A program made the translations under genes and the position numbers. From the NCBI GenBank assembly GCA_964408735.1, contig CAYPAX010000060.1:1-28591 (forward strand): 28,591 nt of DNA, in the 5' to 3' direction. The stretch is from UBA7887 sp964408735. GTDB lineage: Bacteria > Pseudomonadota > Alphaproteobacteria > UBA7887. Positions within the stretch are counted from its first letter, which is position 1. Each line of letters starts with the position of its first letter. A model generated the notes under the pieces. That model worked only from the letters and a program-made list of their open reading frames with translations, was not told the DNA's origin and did not search any database. Of this stretch, positions 7,545 through 14,821 are shown piece by piece.

Positions 7545-9049
7545 CGCCATATGGGCTTGCCGCTGCCGGGCAGGCCGTAGTCGGACCAGCGTTCGTTGAC
7601 GTGTTCGACGATGTCTTCGGCCATGCGCAATTTGCGGCCCCATTCGCGGTCGCTTTCGGGTGCCATCTTGTTGGTGGCGTCGAAGCCCGCCTTGCCGCCC
7701 AAACCAGAGACGGGACTGGCGAAATCGAGATAGTCGATGGGTGTGTCCTCGATCAGGGTGATGTCGCGCGCGGGGTCCATGCGGGTCGCCATGGCCCACA
7801 TCACGTCCTTCCAGTCGCGCGCATCGATATCGTCATCCACCACTATCACCAGTTTTGTATATAGGAATTGTCGCAAGTATGACCACACCGCCATCATGAT
7901 GCGCTTGGCGTGGCCGGGATAGGCCTTGCGGATCGAGACCACGGCGATGCGGTAGCTGCAGCCTTCCGGCGGCAGCCAGAAATCGACGATCTCGGGGAAC
8001 TGTTGCTGCAAAAGCGGGATGAAAAGCTCGTTGAGGGCTTCGCCGAGCACGCTGGGCTCGTCCGGCGGCCGGCCCGTGAAGGTCGAGAGGTAGATGGGGT
8101 CGCGGCGGCGCGTGATGGCGCTGATGCGAAAGCGCGGGAAGCTCTCGACCGCATTGTAATAGCCGGTGTGATCGCCATAGGGGCCCTCTTCGCCCATGTC
8201 GTCCAGCGCGATATGGCCTTCGAGCACGATCTCAGCCTCGGCCGGCACCGCCAGCGGTATGGTGCGGCAGGCCACCAGATCGCTGCGCTTGCCGCGCAGC
8301 AGGCCGGCGAACTGGTACTCCGACAGGGTATCGGGCACCGGCGTGACGGCGGCGAGCAGGGTTGCCGGATCGGCGCCGATGACCACCGCCACCGGCAGGG
8401 GCTCCCTCTTTTCGGCTTTCCAACGCGCGTGGTGCTGGGCGCCGCCGCGGTGGCGCAGCCAGCGCATCAGGGTACGGTCGCGGCCCTCCACCTGCATGCG
8501 GTAGACACCGAGGTTGGGCGCGTCGGCGCGGCCCTCGCCCGGCCCTTGCGTGACCACCACGGGCCAGGTGATAAGCGGCGCTGGCTCGCCCGGCCAACAG
8601 GTCTGGATGGGCAGGGCGCCGAGGTCGATATCGTCGCCTTCGAGCACCACCTCGTGCACCGGGCCGTCGCGGATGGTGCGCGGGCGCATGGCCATGGCGG
8701 TCTTGACCAGGGGCATCATCTCCATGGCGTCGCGCCAGCCGCCGGGCGGCTCGGGCTGGCGCAGGAAAGCGAGGGTCTCGCCGACGGCGCGCAGCTCGTC
8801 GGGCTTGCGCCCCATGCCCGAGGCGACACGCTCGACGGTGCCGAAGAGATTGGCGAGCACGGGCACCCCATAGGGCGAGCCGTCGTCGCGCACGGGCGTT
8901 TCGAACAGCACCGCCGGCCCGCCCTCGGCCAGCAGGCGGGTCTGGATCTCGGTCATCTCCAGCTTGGGCGAGACGGGCGCCGCGACCCGGTGCAGCTCGC
9001 CGGAGGCTTCGAGATGGCTGATGAAGTCGCGGAGGCTTCGATAGGACAT
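7541..9049 (-). CDS. ubiD: UbiD-family (de)carboxylase
   Basis: This 502-residue protein matches the UbiD family, which uses prenylated FMN made by UbiX to decarboxylate unsaturated or aromatic acids. In ubiquinone synthesis the substrate is 3-polyprenyl-4-hydroxybenzoate. Family landmarks include the N-terminal MSYRSLRDFISHLEASGEL, MRWLRHRGGAQHHARW in the prFMN-binding part, and EEGPYGDHTGYYN carrying conserved acidic and metal/cofactor residues. The length is close to E. coli UbiD (497). ubiA lies 6 kb away, which supports the ubiquinone role, but no ubiX is present, and other UbiD-type substrates are possible. It is the first gene of a coupled unit with two TraB/GumN genes, an unexpected pairing. 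Confidence 0.88.
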   Translation of the reverse strand: MSYRSLRDFISHLEASGELHRVAAPVSPKLEMTEIQTRLLAEGGPAVLFETPVRDDGSPYGVPVLANLFGTVERVASGMGRKPDELRAVGETLAFLRQPEPPGGWRDAMEMMPLVKTAMAMRPRTIRDGPVHEVVLEGDDIDLGALPIQTCWPGEPAPLITWPVVVTQGPGEGRADAPNLGVYRMQVEGRDRTLMRWLRHRGGAQHHARWKAEKREPLPVAVVIGADPATLLAAVTPVPDTLSEYQFAGLLRGKRSDLVACRTIPLAVPAEAEIVLEGHIALDDMGEEGPYGDHTGYYNAVESFPRFRISAITRRRDPIYLSTFTGRPPDEPSVLGEALNELFIPLLQQQFPEIVDFWLPPEGCSYRIAVVSIRKAYPGHAKRIMMAVWSYLRQFLYTKLVIVVDDDIDARDWKDVMWAMATRMDPARDITLIEDTPIDYLDFASPVSGLGGKAGFDATNKMAPESDREWGRKLRMAEDIVEHVNERWSDYGLPGSGKPIWR

Positions 9050-9167
9050 GGCGCCAGCCTATGAGGTTTCGTGATTCCTGTCACATTTGCTCACGTCCAG
9101 GCATCGCTTTCGGGCCGCCGAAGCGCTATATCTATGGTGTGCCCAGGCGACAACCGACGAGGTCTAC

Positions 9168-9686
9168 GTGGAACAGTCCGAGAACCTGCAAAAGCCCCTG
9201 CACTATACCGTCCGGCCGGGCCAGCGCGGCGATATCGCCGGCATCCAGGAAGTGGCGCGGGCGAGCTGGCACGGCGCCTATCACGAGATCTTCTCCAAGG
9301 AGTCGATGGATTCCTTCCTCGCCAGTGCCTATAGCCGCGTCTCCCTGCGCGCCAGCCTGGCCAACCATCGCGCCACTTTCATCGTCGCTGTGCTCGACGG
9401 GCGCGTGCTCGGCTTTTGCCAGTTCGGCGACCGCGGCGCCGGGCCGGAGCTGTTCCGCCTCTACATCCATCCCCGGGTCTGGGGCCGTGGCGTCGGCCGG
9501 CGGCTATTGAGCCATGCCGAGATGCAGCTCGCGGCCTGTGGCGGGCGGCGCTATTTCGTCACCGTTCACAATCGCAACGAGCGCGCCAAGGGCTTCTATG
9601 CCAAGCAGGGCTTCGTCCATGATGCGTCGCGGGATAGCGACGAGGAATGGTACATGGCCAAGCTTCTGGCGGTCGCCGAGGTCTGA
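9168..9686 (+). CDS. GNAT-family N-acetyltransferase
   Basis: This 172-residue protein is a single GNAT domain. The acetyl-CoA binding motif A is seen as LYIHPRVWGRGVGRRLLSHA (R/Q-x-x-G-x-G/A pattern), followed by motif B with NRNERAKGFYAKQGFV. The N-terminus YTVRPGQRGDIAGIQEVA is the usual start of the fold. It probably acetylates a small amine or a protein N-terminus; the substrate is unknown. I chose the GTG at 9168 because GAGG lies five nt upstream. The frame stays open further upstream but without a better ribosome binding site. The gene runs divergently from ubiD and is followed after about 100 bp by phaZ. Confidence 0.82.
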   Translation: MEQSENLQKPLHYTVRPGQRGDIAGIQEVARASWHGAYHEIFSKESMDSFLASAYSRVSLRASLANHRATFIVAVLDGRVLGFCQFGDRGAGPELFRLYIHPRVWGRGVGRRLLSHAEMQLAACGGRRYFVTVHNRNERAKGFYAKQGFVHDASRDSDEEWYMAKLLAVAEV

Positions 9687-9705
9687 TTCCAAACCGCTTT
9701 TCCGA

Positions 9706-9722
9706 TATTGCGCCGCACAATA
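9706..9722. promoter_or_regulatory. Palindrome upstream of phaZ, candidate PhaR-type operator
   Basis: The 17-nt TATTGCGCCGCACAATA is a near-perfect dyad: one mismatched pair around a central base. It lies in the only gap before phaZ, about 70 bp upstream of the GTG. The TGC/GCA core resembles the TGC-GCA type operators reported for the PHB-responsive repressor PhaR in alphaproteobacteria. No phaR is in the window, so the assignment is inference. Confidence 0.4.
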
Positions 9723-9789
9723 GGGCTGGACCGCCGCCACCGGCGCTGCGCATACTGTGGCCGACCGGACCTTGGCCAGCGGAGAAAGC

Positions 9790-11016
9790 GTGCTCTATCA
9801 CCTCTATGAAATGCAGCGTGCGGCCCTGGCGCCGGCACGCTTCGCCGCCGATCAGACACGGGCCCTGATCCGCCACCCCCTCAATCCGGTCGCGAACCTG
9901 CCTGCGACGCGCGCTCTGGCCGCCGGGCTCGAGCTTTTCGAGCACACCACGCGGCGCTACGGCAAACCCCACTTCGATATCGCGGAGACCGAGATCGACG
10001 GCCGCAAGGTCGCGGTCGAAGAGGTCGTGGTGCAGCGCACGGATTTTTGCGAGTTGCGCCATTTCGCGCGCCAGGGCGTGGCCCCCGGCACGCAACCGCG
10101 CCTGCTGCTGGTGGCGCCAATGTCCGGCCATTTCGCCACGCTGCTGCGCGGCACGGTGCGCGCCATGGTGCCGGACCACGAGGTCTATATTACCGACTGG
10201 ATCGATGCCCGCGACGTGCCGCTGTCGCGCGGCACGTTCGACCTCGACGACTATATCGACACCCTGATCGGCTTTTTCGGCCACCTCGGGCCGGGCGCCC
10301 ATGTCATGGCGGTCTGCCAGCCTTCCGTGCCGGTGCTAGCCGCTGTTTCGCTGATGGCGGCCGACAAGCACGCTTGCGCCCCCGCCTCGATGACCCTGAT
10401 GGGCGGGCCTATCGATACCCGCGTCAATCCGACCGAGGTCAATACCTATGCCGAGTCGGCGCCGCTGGCGTGGTTCGAGCGCAATGTCGTCGTGCGCGTG
10501 CCCTGGCCCAACCGCGGCGCCATGCGCCGGGTCTATCCGGGTTTCTTGCAGCTTGCGGGCTTCATGAGCATGAACCTGGAGCGTCACATGGATGCCCATC
10601 ACGACATCTTCCGCCACCTGGTCCAGGGCGACGGCGAAAGCGCCCAGGCCAAGCAGGCCTTCTACGAGGAATATCGCGCGGTCATGGATCTGACCGCCGA
10701 GTTCTATTTGCAGACCGTGGCGACCGTGTTCCAGGAGCACGCCTTGCCCAAGGGCGAGATGGTCTCGCGCGGGCGCGCCATCGAGCCGGCCGCGATCACC
10801 GAAACGGCGCTGATGACCGTCGAGGGCGAGCTCGACGATATCTCGGGTGTCGGCCAGACCCGCGCCGCGCAGACGCTATGCAGCGGCCTGGCGAAAGCAC
10901 GCAAGCTGCATTACGAGCAGAAGGGCGTCGGCCATTACGGCATCTTCAACGGGCGGCGCTGGCGCGACGAGATCGCCCCAAGGGTGAAAGCTTTTATCGC
11001 CGCGCAGACGCGCTGA
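9790..11016 (+). CDS. phaZ: Intracellular poly(3-hydroxybutyrate) depolymerase
   Basis: This 408-residue alpha/beta hydrolase mobilises the storage polymer PHB from cytoplasmic granules. The N-terminus LYHLYEMQRAALAPARFAAD is the typical start of PhaZ enzymes. The catalytic triad appears complete: a cysteine nucleophile at C176 in VMAVCQPSVPVLAA (in place of the lipase-box serine), D349 in EGELDDISG, and H382 in KGVGHYGIFNG. Order and spacing match the known Cys-Asp-His triad of the Ralstonia intracellular enzyme. There is no signal peptide, as expected. The GTG at 9790 is chosen because GGAG lies five nt upstream and the protein then starts where the family starts. A dyad at 9706-9722 may control it. 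It converges on the DUF411 gene with only 12 bp between them. Confidence 0.93.
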   Translation: MLYHLYEMQRAALAPARFAADQTRALIRHPLNPVANLPATRALAAGLELFEHTTRRYGKPHFDIAETEIDGRKVAVEEVVVQRTDFCELRHFARQGVAPGTQPRLLLVAPMSGHFATLLRGTVRAMVPDHEVYITDWIDARDVPLSRGTFDLDDYIDTLIGFFGHLGPGAHVMAVCQPSVPVLAAVSLMAADKHACAPASMTLMGGPIDTRVNPTEVNTYAESAPLAWFERNVVVRVPWPNRGAMRRVYPGFLQLAGFMSMNLERHMDAHHDIFRHLVQGDGESAQAKQAFYEEYRAVMDLTAEFYLQTVATVFQEHALPKGEMVSRGRAIEPAAITETALMTVEGELDDISGVGQTRAAQTLCSGLAKARKLHYEQKGVGHYGIFNGRRWRDEIAPRVKAFIAAQTR

Positions 11017-11028
11017 CCGGGGCGTTCT

Positions 11029-11463
11029 CTATTCCACCTGGTAGATGGCGATGCCGTCCTCGTCGAAGCCGAGGGTGACGAAGGGCTCGGACTTGGGCCC
11101 CTCCATGCCGGGGGTGCCGATAGGCATGCCGGGCAGCGCTATGCCGATCAGGTCCGGGCGCTCCTCCAACAGCCGCGCCACGGTCGCGAGCGGCACGTGC
11201 CCCTCGATCACATAGCCGTCGATCAGCGCGGTGTGGCAGGATTCGAGGCTCTCGGGCACGCCGAAGTGGCGCTTGACTGCCGCCATGTCGTCGTGGTCTT
11301 GCACGGTGACGGCATAGCCCGCCGCCTGCAAATGCGCGGCATAGCCAGCGCAGCAGCCGCAATAGGGATCCTTGTAGACCACGGCCTCGGGCTTGGCCTG
11401 GGCGAAGACAATGGATGCCTGGGCGGCAATCGCGACGGCGAATAGCAAAGACAACAGTCTCAT
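11029..11463 (-). CDS. DUF411 exported metal-binding protein
   Basis: This 144-residue protein has a Sec signal peptide (about residues 1-22, ending FAQA) and a thioredoxin-like DUF411 domain. Typical features are the DPYCGCCAGYAAHL cysteine motif, a later cysteine in ESCHTALIDGYVIEGHVP, and the LPGMPIGTPGMEG loop. The cysteines and the Met-rich loop suit Cu(I) binding, and members of this family usually sit in copper or silver resistance clusters. Here it follows the multicopper oxidase by 33 bp, with AAGGA ahead of the ATG, so the two are probably co-transcribed. It is likely a periplasmic copper carrier or sequestration protein; that role is inferred from family and context. Confidence 0.87.
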   Translation of the reverse strand: MRLLSLLFAVAIAAQASIVFAQAKPEAVVYKDPYCGCCAGYAAHLQAAGYAVTVQDHDDMAAVKRHFGVPESLESCHTALIDGYVIEGHVPLATVARLLEERPDLIGIALPGMPIGTPGMEGPKSEPFVTLGFDEDGIAIYQVE

Positions 11464-11496
11464 GGTCGATGTTCCTTTGGTATCAAGATAGCGGGC

Positions 11497-12927
11497 TCAG
11501 GCGACGCGGACGATACCGGCCATGCCGCCCCAGACGTGGCTGAGTATGTGGCAGTGCAGTAGCCAGTCGCCGGGGTTGTCGGCGACGAAAGCGACCTCGG
11601 CCCGCTCTTCGGAACGCAGCAACACCGTGTCCAACCACTCGCGGTGCTCGGTCGGCTCGCCGTCGCGGCTGAGCACGCGAAAACTGTGACCATGCAAGTG
11701 AAACGGATGCGGCCACGCGTTGTCGTTGACCAGTGTCAAGACCACGCTTTGGCCTCGCGCCACGCTGACAAGGGGGTCGTTTGGCGCGCTGCCCGCGACG
11801 ACGCCGTTTACCGCCCAGGCCTTGCCATGACTGACGAGGGTGCGGGCATCCATCTCCTGGCCGTCGAGCACGGCCGAGGCCAACCCGCCCATGGCACCGC
11901 CCGTGAAGGTCACACTGTGATGCACCGCCGCCGAGAGGTCGGGCTCCGGCATGGTGTTGGCGGCGAGGTTGATCGGCGTCTCCGGCGGGCGCTCGCGCAA
12001 TGGGGTATCGCCATAAATCAGGTTGAGCACGCGATACTCGTGGCCCTTGTAGGCGCGGTCGTTGACGGCGAAGCGCTCGCCCGGTGCGCCGCTGGCATCG
12101 AGGATGATATCGGCGCGCATGGCGGGGCCGAGCAGCACCACATCCTTGGCAGGCGCGTGGGGAGCGACCGGCTGGCCGTCGAGGGCGACAACCGTCGGCT
12201 TATGACCGGCGAATTCGAGCGCCATGATACGCGCATTGGCGACGTTGATGAGGCGCAAGCGGATGCGCTCGCCGCGCTGCATGGGGAAGTCTGCGACGGC
12301 TTGCCCGTTGACCGTCGCCACGTTGCCCAGGCGCCCGCCATGGGTCATGTCGTGCACGTCATCGAAGCCGCCGGCGATGGTCGCGTCCTCGGCCAGCCGC
12401 CAGTCGTCGAGCACCCAGGTCACATCGCGGTCGACGGCCGGCGGCGCGGGCTCGTCGACGATCAGGGCGCCTGACAAGCCGCGGCCAAGCTGCTCGGCGG
12501 TGTTGGTGTGCGGGTGGTACCAATAGGTGCCGGCGTCGGGAACGTCGAATTCGTAAACGAAACTGCCGCCGGGTGGCATCGCCGGCTGCGTCAGGCCGGG
12601 CACGCCGTCCATGGCGTTGGGCACGCGCAGACCGTGCCAATGGACCGTGGTCGGCTCATCGAGACGGTTCTCGACGTTTATGCGCAGACGTTCGCCCTGG
12701 CGGGCGCGAATCTGAGGTCCGGGCACACTGCCGCCATAGGCCCAGACGGGCGTTGCCGGGCCAACGTCTCCGACCAGCGGCGCGCTGCTCTTGTCGACGG
12801 TCAGCGATATGTCGCGGATGCCTTGCGCGGCCGCGATTGGCCAAGGCGCGGCCGTGGCTGCCAGGCCGGCGCCGGCGCCCAGCAACAGGTCGCGGCGTGA
12901 CGGCCTGGAGAAGTCGAATACATTCAT
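11497..12927 (-). CDS. TAT-exported multicopper oxidase
   Basis: This 476-residue periplasmic oxidase has a twin-arginine signal (SRRDLLLGAGAGL, residues 10-22) and three cupredoxin domains. All copper-binding motifs are present: HWH (96-98) and HPH (138-140) in domain 1, HPFHLHG (407-413), and HCHILSH (458-464) with C459 as the type 1 ligand and M469 at the axial position. This points to a CueO/CopA- or laccase-like enzyme that oxidises Cu(I) or phenols using oxygen. No long Met-rich insert typical of CueO is seen. I chose the ATG at 12927 because it places the TAT motif at the usual position and AAGGA lies upstream. The frame stays open for another 114 codons upstream, but that part overlaps the small Cys-rich gene. 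Confidence 0.93.
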   Translation of the reverse strand: MNVFDFSRPSRRDLLLGAGAGLAATAAPWPIAAAQGIRDISLTVDKSSAPLVGDVGPATPVWAYGGSVPGPQIRARQGERLRINVENRLDEPTTVHWHGLRVPNAMDGVPGLTQPAMPPGGSFVYEFDVPDAGTYWYHPHTNTAEQLGRGLSGALIVDEPAPPAVDRDVTWVLDDWRLAEDATIAGGFDDVHDMTHGGRLGNVATVNGQAVADFPMQRGERIRLRLINVANARIMALEFAGHKPTVVALDGQPVAPHAPAKDVVLLGPAMRADIILDASGAPGERFAVNDRAYKGHEYRVLNLIYGDTPLRERPPETPINLAANTMPEPDLSAAVHHSVTFTGGAMGGLASAVLDGQEMDARTLVSHGKAWAVNGVVAGSAPNDPLVSVARGQSVVLTLVNDNAWPHPFHLHGHSFRVLSRDGEPTEHREWLDTVLLRSEERAEVAFVADNPGDWLLHCHILSHVWGGMAGIVRVA

Positions 12928-12994
12928 GATTTGGAATCCTTGCCTAATCGGACTGGTCAGGTGTCGGCGCGCGAGCGCGCTCGACTGGGATTGC

Positions 12995-13297
12995 TCAGAC
13001 GATATCGGCGGATTCCGGTGGTGCCGGTTCCGGCGTGAGTATGCGGGCACGCCGCGGCGGCACATATCTGGCCTCGGGTGATGCGGCGCGGAGGGCTGCC
13101 GGGGCAGCCGGCAACGCAATGAGCCCGGCTGCTGACATGCAGGCGGAGCATGAGGTCTCGTGGTCCGCCGCCTTTTGCTCGGATACGCAGTCGGCGCAAG
13201 CGATCCCGATAGCGCCATCCAGCGGCGCGCGGCTGTCCGCTGGCGCGGACAGAAGCAGCGCAAAACCAATCAGGGTAACGGCACGGAGCCAAGCCAT
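12995..13297 (-). CDS. Small exported Cys-rich protein, possible copper-cluster member
   Basis: This is a 100-residue open frame starting MAWLRAVTLIGFALLLSAPA, a good signal peptide or membrane anchor. The body has four cysteines as two CxxC-like pairs (CADC and CSAC) about 22 residues apart, then a Pro- and Ala-rich tail. I do not recognise the family with confidence; the layout recalls small DUF2946-type proteins found beside copper genes. It precedes the multicopper oxidase by 67 bp on the same strand, so it may be the first gene of that operon. A TTG three codons upstream is an alternative start. The coding call rests on the signal sequence and cysteine pattern, so it is less certain than its neighbours. 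Confidence 0.55.
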   Translation of the reverse strand: MAWLRAVTLIGFALLLSAPADSRAPLDGAIGIACADCVSEQKAADHETSCSACMSAAGLIALPAAPAALRAASPEARYVPPRRARILTPEPAPPESADIV

Positions 13298-13338
13298 ACG
13301 AGACAAGATGAGGCCGTACCCGGCCGATGTCCAGGGGT

Positions 13339-13404
13339 CTACCCGGCCAAGAAGCCGAGGAAAACCACTGCCGCGAACATGCCCAGGTGTGATGCGGCAT
13401 CAAG
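13339..13404 (-). pseudogene. Stranded copy of the ubiA 3' end
   Basis: The minus strand reads HLGMFAAVVFLGFLAG and then a TAG at 13339-13341. The intact ubiA gene ends SLFAAVVFLGFLLA. The ten codons for FAAVVFLGFL are present in both, with identical protein and five third-position differences only. The copy has mostly GC-ending codons typical of this genome; intact ubiA has AT-ending ones. The copy begins right after the stop codon of the lipase gene, in the same frame, and has no start of its own. It looks like the original ubiA tail, cut off when the lipase gene entered. Confidence 0.6.
13364..13377. repeat. 14-bp direct repeat, distal copy
   Basis: ACCACTGCCGCGAA occurs here and again at 14847-14860 inside the 3' end of ubiA, in the same orientation, 1483 bp apart. 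The two copies bracket the lipase gene and would be the core sites of an insertion at the ubiA 3' end. Confidence 0.6.
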
Positions 13405-14730
13405 CTAATCGTCGTCGTCGTTGTGCAGGACGCCGACAAATGGCGGGTTCCAATCGTCGCCGCTCACGCCTGGGAGGGGACGCCCCCAGGTATTCCGCCG
13501 TGTATCGCCGGCGCCCTTGAGGAAGCGCACAATCAGGCGCTGGAGCATGTTCACGTTCGGCAATATGCCGTGAAATCCCGCCAAGCGCGCCAAGGTCCTG
13601 TCTTGTAACTCGAAAGTGCCGAAATCGTCCGGCGTCAGGCAGACCACGTTCTCCTCGTCGAGAAACTTGGGCACCGCGCCGGCAAGCGGCACAGTGCCGT
13701 CGCCGGTGTTGCGGGTGCGTTCTTCAGCCGCGGAAGCCCACTCGTTGCTGAGGTCGTGAGAGGCATTGAAGACGAAGTCGGGCTTGCCCTGGCGCTTTAC
13801 GACGGTGAGCTTGACCCGGGTATCGGAATCGGCGCCGGCAAGGCAAAGCCAGTTGTTCTTGCCCAGGCCGGCAGCCTCAAGGTCCAGCTTGTTCACCTTC
13901 TGGCGATGCCCGTGGGCGGCGCGCAGCATGGCCGTGAAGATCTTGATCGCCTGGGCGGGCCGGTCAGCTTGGCTCAAGCCGTGCAGGCGGATGTATTCCG
14001 CGATCGAATGGCTGACGCTCGGTTGCCATAGGCCGGGGTTGAACAGGCTGTTCGGCATGCCGTCCGGTTTCGTGACATTGCCGCGATAGCTCGGCAGCAG
14101 GTAATACAGAGCCGGCGTCACACGGGCCGCTTCGCGTTCGCGCGAGCTCGGCGGGGTCGAGCCGAGATTGGCGGTGCCGGTGGTGACCTTTATCACCGAC
14201 TCGCAGGAGCCCTGGAAGGGGGTCGCGATGGTCGCCACCTTGCCGACTTTCGCAGCACCGTGGTCGGCAAGGTAGCCGGCGATGACCAGCCCTCCCATCG
14301 AATGGCCGAGCAGAGTGACGCGCGCCCGCACGCCCTTGCCGTAGTCGCTCTTGGCGTAGTGGCGCAGCAGCGACGTTCTCTCGATAACCTCGTCAATGAA
14401 GTCGGCCAGCCTTTCCTGGGTCGATTCGAGAGGCTGGCGCCAGTCATAGGCGAAGGGGTAGACCGGCACCGGCGCATCCGCCCTGGCGCTCAGATTGTGG
14501 CGCAACTCCGCCACCAGCTCGCGATAGGCGATCTCGTAGATCTGGCCGGGCCGCACCAAGGCCGGCTCAGCGGCCTCGTATCTCAGATTGTCGGGGTGCA
14601 GCGAGGCTCTTCGGTAGTCCTTGTTCAGCACCGACCAGATGGTTTCGGGCGGCAGCGGGTAGGCGTCTTCGAGATAGCTTGCCGTGATGCCGGGCACCAC
14701 GATGACCGGATCGACAGGAGCGGTTGCCAT
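13405..14730 (-). CDS. LCAT-like lipase/acyltransferase (alpha/beta hydrolase)
   Basis: This 441-residue protein resembles the lecithin:cholesterol acyltransferase family. It starts with the family's PVIVVPGITAS strand and has the YPFAYDWRQPLE segment. The nucleophile elbow is GHSMGG with Ser144, the probable catalytic Asp is in NTGDGTVPL, and the His is in LAGFHGILPN. It should hydrolyse or transfer acyl chains of lipids. There is no signal peptide, so it is cytoplasmic or exported by another route. The C-terminus is a run of four Asp. GAGGGGAAG just before the ATG is a strong ribosome binding site, and a TATACT box lies 38 bp upstream. The gene sits between the two copies of the ubiA 3' end and looks somewhat less GC-rich than its neighbours, which suggests acquisition. 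Confidence 0.82.
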   Translation of the reverse strand: MATAPVDPVIVVPGITASYLEDAYPLPPETIWSVLNKDYRRASLHPDNLRYEAAEPALVRPGQIYEIAYRELVAELRHNLSARADAPVPVYPFAYDWRQPLESTQERLADFIDEVIERTSLLRHYAKSDYGKGVRARVTLLGHSMGGLVIAGYLADHGAAKVGKVATIATPFQGSCESVIKVTTGTANLGSTPPSSREREAARVTPALYYLLPSYRGNVTKPDGMPNSLFNPGLWQPSVSHSIAEYIRLHGLSQADRPAQAIKIFTAMLRAAHGHRQKVNKLDLEAAGLGKNNWLCLAGADSDTRVKLTVVKRQGKPDFVFNASHDLSNEWASAAEERTRNTGDGTVPLAGAVPKFLDEENVVCLTPDDFGTFELQDRTLARLAGFHGILPNVNMLQRLIVRFLKGAGDTRRNTWGRPLPGVSGDDWNPPFVGVLHNDDDD

Positions 14731-14768
14731 AACTTCCCCTCATGGTATCGAAAGCGCGCCAAATGAGG

Positions 14769-14774
14769 AGTATA
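14769..14774 (-). promoter_or_regulatory. Extended -10 element for the lipase gene
   Basis: On the minus strand the sequence reads TGTATACT, a TATACT hexamer with a TG just upstream, 38 bp before the lipase ATG. No good -35 hexamer is found at 16-18 bp. It lies in an AT-richer gap between ubiA and the lipase gene, suggesting the inserted gene brought its own promoter. Confidence 0.35.
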
Positions 14775-14821
14775 CACCACCTATGGGAGTCATTACACAG
14801 CAGGCACGCCGGCACGCGAGA

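Noticed and set aside
7850..7866. TTTTGTATATA inside ubiD, also present at 1633-1643
   Set aside because: In ubiD it encodes the well-placed FLYTKLVIVVDD segment; the shared AT-rich word is short and most likely chance.
12957..13269. Upstream extension of the multicopper oxidase frame
   Set aside because: It lies before the TAT signal, overlaps the small exported Cys protein, and has no oxidase-like content; the ATG at 12927 has a ribosome binding site.
13318..13338. A 21-bp partial dyad (ACCC...GGGT) upstream of the small Cys protein, the same span as CueR operators
   Set aside because: Only four base pairs match at the ends, and no -35/-10 pair with the 19-bp spacing of CueR promoters fits around it.
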